Source: JBBAFS01 sp041655255
GTDB lineage: Bacteria > Spirochaetota > Spirochaetia > Sphaerochaetales > Sphaerochaetaceae
Length of the DNA: 17,809 bases
Direction: 5' to 3'
NCBI GenBank assembly: GCA_041655255.1
Contig: JBBAFS010000032.1
Coordinates: 1-17,809 of the forward strand
Shown here piece by piece: positions 7,067-14,067 of the stretch. Both the position numbers and the translations under genes were made by a program. The notes beneath the pieces are model-generated. The model ran no database searches and had not been told where the DNA came from. It saw nothing but the letters and a program-made list of their open reading frames with translations. How positions within the stretch are numbered: the first letter of the stretch is position 1; each line of letters begins with the position of its first letter.

Positions 7067-7981
7067 TTAGTCTTCGTACAAGACTTCTTCGTCTAATTCA
7101 ATTCCACCATCAGTAACTTTCACTGCTGTGGTGGTTGGCTTTTCCTCTTTCACCTCTTCTTTAGGTTCTTCACCTTCAAATTCGGAGAAATCAGATGTAC
7201 CATCGTATACAACATCTTCTTCTTGCTCATCGGTAGCCTCTTCTTTGGCTACTGTCTCTTCTTCTAATTCAGGAAGAGTTTCAATGATTTGAATACCAAC
7301 TTCTTTATCGGCATCTAAGACAGCATTAGAGATAATTTCTACAAAGAGAGAGATAGCTCTAATGGCATCATCATTGCCTGGGATAGGGTAGTCGATGTGT
7401 GTGGGATCACAGTTTGTATCGACAACAGCAATGACGGGGATACCGAGACGGTTTGCCTCAGCAACAGCGATAGCTTCCTTTTTGGTATCGATGACGAAAA
7501 TAGCTCCTGGGAGCTCTTTCATCTCTTTGACACCACCAAGGTTTTTCTCTAACCGGTTTTTCTCTTTTAAGTGGAGAGCAACCTCTTTTTTGGTATAGCT
7601 ATCAAATGTTCCATCTACTTCCTCTTTTTCGAGTTTCTTAAGACGGCTTACAGATTTTTTGATAGTTGCGAAGTTGGTGAGCATTCCACCTAGCCAACGG
7701 TTGTTGACATAGGGCATTCCACACCGTTTAGCTTCAGCTTCGATGGTTTGTTGGGCCTGTTTTTTAGTCCCAACGAATAAGATTGTTTTACCTTGTTTCA
7801 CTTGTGCTCTGACAGCATCATATGCTTCAACGATACAAGCACTCGTTTTTTGTAAATCGATGATGTGAATCCCGTTTCTTTCACTGAAGATAAAACGGGC
7901 CATTTTTGGATTCCATCTTTTAGTTTGATGGCCAAAATGAACGCCTGATTCGAGCAGGCTTTTCATAGTTACTACGGACAC
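7067..7981 (-). CDS. rpsB: Small ribosomal subunit protein S2 with acidic C-terminal extension
   Basis: Component of the 30S subunit that binds late near S1. The 304 residues are longer than E. coli S2 (241). The core is typical: VVTMKSLLESGVHFGHQTKR (3-22), first signature VNNRWLGGMLTN (92-103), and PGAIFVIDT (158-166) through IPVIAVVDTNCDP (181-193). From about residue 232 the protein becomes a low-complexity acidic tail rich in Glu, with Val, Lys and Thr, ending DEEVLYED. The start is GTG, with a near-perfect AGGAGG 4 nt upstream, and gives the usual MxVVTMK N-terminus. The stop overlaps an in-frame ATG of tsf. S2 represses its own operon in E. coli; whether that applies here is unknown, but a small hairpin lies in the leader. 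Confidence 0.97.
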   Translation of the reverse strand: MSVVTMKSLLESGVHFGHQTKRWNPKMARFIFSERNGIHIIDLQKTSACIVEAYDAVRAQVKQGKTILFVGTKKQAQQTIEAEAKRCGMPYVNNRWLGGMLTNFATIKKSVSRLKKLEKEEVDGTFDSYTKKEVALHLKEKNRLEKNLGGVKEMKELPGAIFVIDTKKEAIAVAEANRLGIPVIAVVDTNCDPTHIDYPIPGNDDAIRAISLFVEIISNAVLDADKEVGIQIIETLPELEEETVAKEEATDEQEEDVVYDGTSDFSEFEGEEPKEEVKEEKPTTTAVKVTDGGIELDEEVLYED

Positions 7982-8056
7982 AATTCCTCCTGCGACGGTT
8001 TTACGCCAAACCGCCCCCTTCGCTATTTCTCACCATGTGGTGGATATTCTGAGAAT
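7982..8056 (-). promoter_or_regulatory. rpsB leader: ribosome binding site and small hairpin
   Basis: These 75 nt are the largest gap in the minus-strand cluster. AGGAGG (7986-7991) serves the GTG start of rpsB. Just upstream is an inverted repeat CGGTTT (7996-8001)/AAACCG (8008-8013) with a 6-nt loop, and further up CACCA/TGGTG (8031-8042) around 2 nt. A possible promoter inside the end of maf has TTGCCT (complement of 8102-8107) and TATTAT (complement of 8077-8082), but its 19-nt spacer is long. S2 operons are often self-regulated through their leader, so the hairpin is a plausible but unproven control element. Confidence 0.35.
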
Positions 8057-8665
8057 TTAAAAACTTCCCAGTGAAGATAATATGGCAGAAATTGCCTCGA
8101 TAGGCAAGCCCACAACTGTCGTTATATCTCCTTCAATTCGATCAATTAAGGAAGAAGCTTTTTGTTGGATCCGATACGACCCAGCAGCACCTTTCCACTC
8201 ACCGGTGTTGAGGTACTCAAGTATCGTCTGCTTGTCCAAATGTTTCATATACACTGTTGTGGAATCGACTGTGTGATACATCCGTTTATCACAAAAGGTG
8301 ATGGTACACGCTGAGATAACTGAGTGTTCGGTTCCTGAAAAAGAGGCAAGTTGATCATATGCTTCGTATATAGTGGAAGCTTTACCAATAATACGAGAGC
8401 CATGTTGTATGATAGTGTCGGCAGTAATGAGCGGGTAGGTGAGTCTCTTATGGTGTTCTAAATAAAAATCTCTTTTTTGTTGGGCTAAAGAGAGTGCTAA
8501 AGCTTTACCATCTTGGTGGTTATACAACTCTTCAACATTTGTTGGTTCAACTTTAACATGACACCCAAGTTGCTCTAACAACTCTTTACGAGCAGGTGAA
8601 TGTGAAGCAAGGATGAGTGTTGGAAGGTAAGTTTGAAATAAGTGTTTATATTTGTTCATATTCAT
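8057..8665 (-). CDS. maf: Maf-family nucleotide pyrophosphatase
   Basis: Maf proteins hydrolyse non-canonical or excess nucleoside triphosphates such as dTTP, UTP or modified pyrimidines to monophosphates; the exact substrate cannot be read from the sequence. The protein is 202 residues. It carries the N-terminal motif LILASHSPARKELL (17-30), where the usual second basic residue is Ala. The catalytic motif TADTII (81-86) contains Asp83. FSGTEHSVISA follows, with NTGEWKGAAGSYRIQQKA and VVGLP in the C-terminal half, all at expected positions. The ATG at 8665 overlaps the ABC-F 3' end by 20 nt; ATG 8659 is an equally possible start, and neither has a strong ribosome binding site, so expression may depend on coupling. 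Confidence 0.93.
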   Translation of the reverse strand: MNMNKYKHLFQTYLPTLILASHSPARKELLEQLGCHVKVEPTNVEELYNHQDGKALALSLAQQKRDFYLEHHKRLTYPLITADTIIQHGSRIIGKASTIYEAYDQLASFSGTEHSVISACTITFCDKRMYHTVDSTTVYMKHLDKQTILEYLNTGEWKGAAGSYRIQQKASSLIDRIEGDITTVVGLPIEAISAILSSLGSF

Positions 8666-10598
8666 CTAGTTGCTGTTGAAGTTCTTCACTCTCTTCAATA
8701 AGAGTAAACCATGAGTGTTCAAGCTCCTCTTTACTTTTCTCTAAAGCCTCTTTTTGATCGATAAGTGATCTTATTTTCTCACTATCTTTGTAATTTTCTT
8801 CTAACGCCATCACATGGTTCATTGTATCAAGCTGATGTTCTACTTCACTAATCTGTGTAGTGAGTGTACTACTTTCACTCTCAATTCGTTTCAATCTATT
8901 TTTCAGTCTGTTAGACTCTTTCCACCACCGTTCGTTACTACTAGCTTCTTTGATTGTAGAAAGATCTTGTTGTATATCTGTTCCTTGATGATATTTCTGA
9001 TCTAACTTCCACTGGAAGTAGGTGTAATCTCCCTCAAAAAACTCAGGACTTTGATCACTGAGATAAAGAATTCTATTAGCTACATGTTTAATGAAGTGAG
9101 TGTTGTGACTGACAAATACTAAAGACCCACTGTAGTGTTCTAATGCGTTTAACAAGGTATGAATAGAACCAATATCTAAGTGGTTTGTTGGTTCATCTAA
9201 AATAAGTAAGTTCACTGGATGTAATAAGATCTTTAATAATGCTAAGCGACTACGCTCTCCACCACTTAATACAGACACTTTTTTATCAATATCATCACCG
9301 GTAAATAAAAATGAGCCTAACAAGTTTCTTAGACGGGGGATATCGGCTGTTGTTGCTACACTCTCTACTTCTTCTAACAACGTGTTTTGAGGTGTAAGGG
9401 TGTGTTCAGTATCTTGGTCAAAATAGCCAACTTTAAGGTGTGATCCGTAGATAATTTCGCCGTCATATACGGTATCGGTATGAGCGAGCATCCTTAGCAG
9501 CGTCGATTTACCTGCTCCATTACGACCAGTAACAGCAAGGCGATCTCCTTTTTTCACATCAAAGGAGAAGTTGTTAAAGAGATGGAGGTCTCCGTATGAT
9601 TTAGAAAGGTTACGAATGGTGAGCACATCTTGTCCACTGGAAGGGGCAGATGGGAAACTAAAAGAGGGTGGTCGGATATAAGAGGGCAGTTCAATACGCT
9701 CAATTTTAGAGAGTTGTTTCTCTCTACTTTGAACTTGGCGAGCCTTAGTTGCTTTGTATCTAAAGCGTTCAATAAACGCTTCAGTTTTTTCAATCTCTTT
9801 TTGTTGCTCTTTGTATTGTTTCTCCAAAAGTGCTATTTCCATTTCTCGTTGTTGGACATACAGTGAGTAATTTCCTTTATACCGTTTCAGTGATCCTCTA
9901 AAGAGTTCGAGCACCTCATTGACACTCTCATCTAAGAAGTCTTGATCGTGAGATACTATCAACACGCTCCCTTTGAAAAAGGCTAAATACTCTTTTAACC
10001 AATACAGAGCATCAACATCTAAGTAGTTTGTCGGTTCGTCTAACAATAGAATATCGGGATCTTCAACAAGAAGTTTTGCTAAAGCAATTCTCATGTGCCA
10101 CCCACCACTAAACTCCTCTGTTTGGCGGGTATAATCAGAAGCTTTAAAACCTAAACCAGTAAGAATGGGGGAGATAATCGCCTCTTTGTTGTGAAAGTTT
10201 GATTCTAATAGTGTCTCATGAATACCATGAAGTTGTTCACTCATATGAGAGTAGTTATCTCCACTAGAGAGATTACTTAATTGTTCTTCTAACGTTCGCT
10301 GCTCCTCAACAAGAGGTAAAAAACGGTCAAAAGCCTTCTCTACTTCTTCAAAAAGTGTTGTTCCACTATGAAAGATTCCCGATTGAGGAAGGTATCCTAC
10401 ACGTGAATATGGTGGATAGACTATTGCACCACTGTCGGGGGTGATAGAGCCCTGGATGATATGTAACAAAGTCGTTTTTCCAGAGCCATTCTCTCCTGCT
10501 AAAGCACAGCGAGACCCTTTTGGAAGTGTAAAACTCACATCATGTAAAAGGCGTCGATCACCGTATGAAAAAGTGATGTGCTGTACATGTAAAGCCAT
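8646..10598 (-). CDS. ABC-F family ATPase (Uup/EttA-like, soluble tandem ABC protein)
   Basis: Soluble protein with two ATP-binding cassettes and no membrane segments. ABC-F proteins act on the ribosome, relieving stalled elongation or, in some subfamilies, protecting against antibiotics. Cassette 1 has Walker A GENGSGKT (35-42), signature FSGGW (163-167) and Walker B LLLDEPTNYLD (184-194). The interdomain linker, with KGNYSLYVQQRE and a helical Lys/Glu-rich stretch, spans about 240-320. Cassette 2 has GRNGAGKS (358-365), LSGGERSR (444-451) and LLILDEPTNHLD. Residues from about 548 on form a charged, probable coiled coil like the C-terminal domain of Uup-type members. The usual SHDR of the second cassette is SHNT. 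The start has AAGGAGAT just upstream. It heads the long minus-strand cluster and overlaps maf. The subfamily cannot be fixed without a tree, so no symbol is given. Confidence 0.93.
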   Translation of the reverse strand: MALHVQHITFSYGDRRLLHDVSFTLPKGSRCALAGENGSGKTTLLHIIQGSITPDSGAIVYPPYSRVGYLPQSGIFHSGTTLFEEVEKAFDRFLPLVEEQRTLEEQLSNLSSGDNYSHMSEQLHGIHETLLESNFHNKEAIISPILTGLGFKASDYTRQTEEFSGGWHMRIALAKLLVEDPDILLLDEPTNYLDVDALYWLKEYLAFFKGSVLIVSHDQDFLDESVNEVLELFRGSLKRYKGNYSLYVQQREMEIALLEKQYKEQQKEIEKTEAFIERFRYKATKARQVQSREKQLSKIERIELPSYIRPPSFSFPSAPSSGQDVLTIRNLSKSYGDLHLFNNFSFDVKKGDRLAVTGRNGAGKSTLLRMLAHTDTVYDGEIIYGSHLKVGYFDQDTEHTLTPQNTLLEEVESVATTADIPRLRNLLGSFLFTGDDIDKKVSVLSGGERSRLALLKILLHPVNLLILDEPTNHLDIGSIHTLLNALEHYSGSLVFVSHNTHFIKHVANRILYLSDQSPEFFEGDYTYFQWKLDQKYHQGTDIQQDLSTIKEASSNERWWKESNRLKNRLKRIESESSTLTTQISEVEHQLDTMNHVMALEENYKDSEKIRSLIDQKEALEKSKEELEHSWFTLIEESEELQQQLDEYEQI

Positions 10599-10610
10599 GG
10601 TATCTCCTTA

Positions 10611-10639
10611 TTGAACCTTACCACGTTAGTGGGTATAGT
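10611..10639 (+). promoter_or_regulatory. Candidate sigma70-type promoter for aroDE
   Basis: TTGAAC (10611-10616) and TATAGT (10634-10639) are separated by exactly 17 nt. They match the consensus at 4 of 6 and 5 of 6 positions. Transcription would begin around 10646, leaving a leader of about 60 nt before aroDE. The spacer contains a small inverted repeat CCAC-GTTA-GTGG (10621-10632) that could be an operator or chance. No comparably good promoter is visible for the divergent ABC-F gene, though it must start in or near this 106-nt gap. Confidence 0.55.
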
Positions 10640-10691
10640 TGAAATTACCATAAGGGCGAAAGGTGAGCAACTAGGGCTCTTATGTGAATTT

Positions 10692-10697
10692 GGGAGG
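10692..10697 (+). promoter_or_regulatory. Ribosome binding site deciding the aroDE start
   Basis: GGGAGG lies 7 nt before ATG 10705. It falls inside the frame opened by the upstream GTG at 10684, which itself has no comparable site, so ATG 10705 is the likely start. Confidence 0.7.
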
Positions 10698-10704
10698 CTC
10701 TTTG

Positions 10705-12150
10705 ATGATTTGTTTGGTGTTAGCAGCTCGGAGTATCGAAGAGAATAGATCTATATATGAGCGAAACAAATCGTTTTGTGAGATTGTAGAACTGAGGATA
10801 GACACACTCGATGAACAAGAGCTCCCCAAAGCAAAACAATTTCCTTTGATCATTGATCATCCCGTTATCCTTACATGTCGTCGACAAATAGATGGTGGTT
10901 CGTTTACTAAGAGTGAAAAAGAGCGATTAGCGTTGTTAGAAGAGTTGTTAGATAGCTCTTTTTCGTATATCGATATTGAAGAGGATGTACGTAAAAATTC
11001 ATTAGAAGCGAAAGCTCTTTCAACCAAGACCCGTATTATTCGCTCATTTCACGACTTTAAAAGTATTCCCACCGACATCTACCATAAAATTGCAAAGATG
11101 GCCTCAGGTGGGGCTATTCCTAAAGTTGCCGTTCAGGTGAATTCAACAAGTGATCTTATTACCTTGTTTCGAGTGAAAGATGAGTTACAGCATATCAAAG
11201 AGAAAATTGTTGTAGGGATGGGAGATTATGGACTCCCGACTCGCATCTTATATAAAAAAATGGGTTCTCTACTTACTTACTGCTCCGAAGAGCAAGTAGC
11301 ACCAGGTCATATCCCCGCACAAACGATGAAAGAGTTGTATCGAGCCGATATGGTCAATGATTCAACTCGTATTTTCGGAGTGATTGGTAATCCTGTTCTC
11401 CACTCTAAATCTCCCCACATTCACAACCGAGGGTTTCATGAGATTGCCTTTAATGCTATTTATCTCCCATTTGTCGTCGACCAAGTTCGCTCCTTTTTTA
11501 CCTTAGCGGAAATGCTTCAAATTACCGGCTTTAGTGTCACGGTCCCCCATAAACAAGATGTTCTTCCCTACTTAGGAACTATTAGTAGAGAAGTGAAACA
11601 AATTGGTAGTTGTAACACAGTGGTACGTAAGAGAAATTTATGGAGCGGATTGAATACCGACTATTACGGCTTTATCCAACCTTTAATGGAACAACTTGAT
11701 CACCATACTCTCAAAGAGGCTTTAGTCATTGGAGCAGGGGGAGCAGCACGAGCCGTGGTGTGGGCACTAAGGAATCATGGGTGTAAAGTGATTATCGTTA
11801 ATCGCAATGTTGAACGGGCGAAAAAGCTAGCTCAAGAAACAATGGCTTCATACGATTCGCTTCAAAATGCCCACAATTATGAAGGTGTACAACTAGTGGT
11901 ACAAACCACATCGGTTGGAATGGAGCAAGAGGGACAAAGCGACCCTATTCCCCAATACAACTTCAGCAAAGACCAACTTGTGTATGAGTTAATTTATCGT
12001 CCTAAGTTCACCCCATTATTACAACGAGCCCAAAAGCAGGGGTGCACTCTCTTATTTGGTATTGAGATGCTTTTACGCCAGGGAATGCTCCAATTTGAAG
12101 CATTCACTGGGTATCATTATCCGAAGAACTTACAACTGGAAGAAAATTGA
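10705..12150 (+). CDS. aroDE: Bifunctional 3-dehydroquinate dehydratase / shikimate dehydrogenase
   Basis: Fusion protein catalysing shikimate steps 3 and 4: dehydration of 3-dehydroquinate, then NADPH reduction of 3-dehydroshikimate. From ATG 10705 it is 481 residues. The N-terminal type I AroD domain (about 1-215) begins MICLVLAARS and has EIVELRIDTLD (26-36). It has catalytic His116 in RSFHDF and Schiff-base Lys140 in IPKVAVQ. The C-terminal AroE domain (about 222-481) has GVIGNPVLHSKSPHIHN (225-241), FSVTVPHK with catalytic Lys283, GSCNTVV (301-307), NTDYYGF with Asp319 and the NADP loop GAGGAARA (343-350). Both active sites look intact. It has its own promoter candidate, and its last 21 nt overlap the convergent helicase-associated gene. 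AroDE fusions are known in plants, chlamydiae and some other bacteria. Confidence 0.95.
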   Translation: MICLVLAARSIEENRSIYERNKSFCEIVELRIDTLDEQELPKAKQFPLIIDHPVILTCRRQIDGGSFTKSEKERLALLEELLDSSFSYIDIEEDVRKNSLEAKALSTKTRIIRSFHDFKSIPTDIYHKIAKMASGGAIPKVAVQVNSTSDLITLFRVKDELQHIKEKIVVGMGDYGLPTRILYKKMGSLLTYCSEEQVAPGHIPAQTMKELYRADMVNDSTRIFGVIGNPVLHSKSPHIHNRGFHEIAFNAIYLPFVVDQVRSFFTLAEMLQITGFSVTVPHKQDVLPYLGTISREVKQIGSCNTVVRKRNLWSGLNTDYYGFIQPLMEQLDHHTLKEALVIGAGGAARAVVWALRNHGCKVIIVNRNVERAKKLAQETMASYDSLQNAHNYEGVQLVVQTTSVGMEQEGQSDPIPQYNFSKDQLVYELIYRPKFTPLLQRAQKQGCTLLFGIEMLLRQGMLQFEAFTGYHYPKNLQLEEN

Positions 12151-14067
12151 TCGTCGTTTCTTTCGAACCTTAAAAGCTTTACGTATTGAGATTGTCGTCT
12201 CTTGTAAATCGGGGAGAACTTTCACCCGAACTAACGAGTCAGTTCCATCACTGATGAACTCTTTGACAATAGCTAAAGTGACTTGCATTGAGCCATCGTC
12301 ATCATCAATCATATGAAATTCAATAAGATCACGATCCGACTTAGCTGCAGCTTTACATAAATTGAGTTTTCCTTGGTAATCGAACCCACTCGCTTCTTGA
12401 ATGGTTGTTCTTCCATCACTGTGGGTAATTTGATCGTCTACTAAAATGAGTTTTTGTTCTAAGCGGGCTAATAACTCCTCTTTTTCACTTGAAGAGCGAG
12501 CTTTTTTCTCAATCTTCTTTTTCAGCTCTTCAATAAATGAGAGATCTTTAGTCTCCTGTTTCAGATGCATCGCAAGTCGATTGATGTGTTCAGTACCAAG
12601 AGTGTTCTCTTTAAGAGGTGTAATAACACCCGTAGGAATAGATATTCTTTCAACTTCACTTTTATTTGTAGGGAGAACTCCAACTCCAGCGTTCTGAATA
12701 ACACCTTTCCACTCTTTTTCATGCTCTTTTGACATGAAAAACATGCGGGGGGAGATCACTTCTATAATAAACGGTTGTAAAGCAGGAAGAGCTGTAAACA
12801 ACCTTCCTAGGCGTTCGTCGGTTTTAATGACTATCCCGTCGTAAAGTGTGAGAGAGGAGAACTCTTCTCTCCAATCAAGAAGTTGTTTTTTCATCAATTC
12901 TGAAACAGATGTGGTCACCTCTTTGAGATATGAGAGAATCTGTTCAACTTCCACATCGACATCAAATGCAGCAAACAAGGATTGTTTGTCTATTTGGTAG
13001 GTACTCATCACATCCACTTTTTGTACTCGTCCAAAAAGATGTAGAAGGGAACGATCAGTAGAGTCAGCCAAATAGGTATTAAAAGAGATAGTTAAATCAG
13101 TATCAATAGTCCCTAACAGGCGCTCATTTTGGGTAGGTGTCTTCTCATCGGTCGTCAGTAGCTGAACAATCTCAACTAGCGGGTCAAATAAATCTTTTGC
13201 AAGGTGAGCGTGGTGAATTGCTAAAAGTAGAATTTGTCTTAACTCTAATGAGGTACTTACTTCGAGCGTCGTCATAAACACAAGAAGGTGTTGATACACC
13301 AGTTGCATCTCTCCTTCACTTATATCTAAGTGAGCTTGTTCCACCATACTTGCAAATAAGAGATAACGAAGTTCATCTTCCTTAAGTTGTAACACAATAT
13401 CCATCTGCTCTTTAGAAGGTATTCGCTCTTTTTTGTGAATACTAAAGCATCGAGAGAAATACAACATATTGTTCAATTCTTGGATGTATCGAACTCCATG
13501 CTCATCATTAATGCCAAAGGTTCGATGAATGAGTGTTTGTGTTAGATTACGTGGGTTATGGAGTGCTAAACTCATAAGAGCTTGTACAACTACTAAATCT
13601 ATGTGGCGAAAATGTAATCGTTTTTCACTATCTAAGCCAAATAGAAGTCTTTTCTCTAACACACGCTCTATGAGCAACTTTTCCACTAGGGGGTTGAGCA
13701 TCATATGATGCTCTTTGGTTGTATCAGGTACAATCAATAACCGCTCTTCCAAATTCAACACGGTTTGTTGAAGGGTGGTGAAAGTGATGCTCTCATTAAA
13801 AAAGGCGACTAATCTCTTTTGATCAACTGACTCAAAAAGAGCCACTGCTGTAAGGAGCATTGCCTCATGTTCATCAATAGAAGAGATTAAGCGATCAATG
13901 AATTCATCATTAGAGAATAGAGTCGCTAAGCGAGTCACTAACTCTGGTTTGTGAAACGGAGTAGGGACATATCCAACATAGTTTTTAATTAAATCGAGAA
14001 AAAACTGTTCATCTAATAACGCTAAAGAGGCTTGAAACGTTGCTATATCTTCACTTCTTTGACTCAT
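12130..14067 (-). CDS. Helicase-associated protein, partner of the XPB-like helicase
   Basis: A 645-residue protein with no helicase motifs of its own. The N-terminal ~300 residues are mostly helical and resemble stacked winged-helix segments. Residues about 320-412 match the pattern of the helicase-associated domain seen next to, and inside, bacterial XPB proteins: DTDLTISF, a later MSTYQI..QSLF, and a helical stretch to LTLYDG. A charged Lys/Glu coiled-coil-like segment spans about 510-545. The last ~70 residues (LIEFHMIDDDDG onward) look like a small beta domain reminiscent of WYL; this is tentative. I recall an analogous gene next to xpb in Treponema and mycobacteria. ATG 14067 overlaps the helicase stop as ATGA with GAGG 7 nt upstream; GTG 14073 is an alternative. 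A role in DNA repair with the helicase is inferred from linkage. Confidence 0.75.
   Translation of the reverse strand: MSQRSEDIATFQASLALLDEQFFLDLIKNYVGYVPTPFHKPELVTRLATLFSNDEFIDRLISSIDEHEAMLLTAVALFESVDQKRLVAFFNESITFTTLQQTVLNLEERLLIVPDTTKEHHMMLNPLVEKLLIERVLEKRLLFGLDSEKRLHFRHIDLVVVQALMSLALHNPRNLTQTLIHRTFGINDEHGVRYIQELNNMLYFSRCFSIHKKERIPSKEQMDIVLQLKEDELRYLLFASMVEQAHLDISEGEMQLVYQHLLVFMTTLEVSTSLELRQILLLAIHHAHLAKDLFDPLVEIVQLLTTDEKTPTQNERLLGTIDTDLTISFNTYLADSTDRSLLHLFGRVQKVDVMSTYQIDKQSLFAAFDVDVEVEQILSYLKEVTTSVSELMKKQLLDWREEFSSLTLYDGIVIKTDERLGRLFTALPALQPFIIEVISPRMFFMSKEHEKEWKGVIQNAGVGVLPTNKSEVERISIPTGVITPLKENTLGTEHINRLAMHLKQETKDLSFIEELKKKIEKKARSSSEKEELLARLEQKLILVDDQITHSDGRTTIQEASGFDYQGKLNLCKAAAKSDRDLIEFHMIDDDDGSMQVTLAIVKEFISDGTDSLVRVKVLPDLQETTISIRKAFKVRKKRRSIFFQL

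Noticed and set aside
6775..7116. Plus-strand open frame of 113 codons across tsf and the rpsB end
   Set aside because: Antisense to two conserved genes, with composition typical of reverse-complement shadows.
8077..8107. Possible minus-strand promoter for rpsB inside maf (TTGCCT and TATTAT)
   Set aside because: The -10 box is good (5 of 6) but the 19-nt spacer is too long for a confident call and no second support is visible; mentioned only in the rpsB leader entry.
8646..10598. Antibiotic-resistance type ABC-F (for example Vga/Msr-like)
   Set aside because: Length, linker and C-terminal coiled coil look more like the housekeeping Uup/EttA-type groups, and the gene sits in a core translation cluster; there is no sign of a mobile element or transfer.
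12056..12316. Plus-strand open frame overlapping the end of aroDE
   Set aside because: Out-of-frame overlap with aroDE and antisense to the helicase-associated gene, with no supporting start signal.
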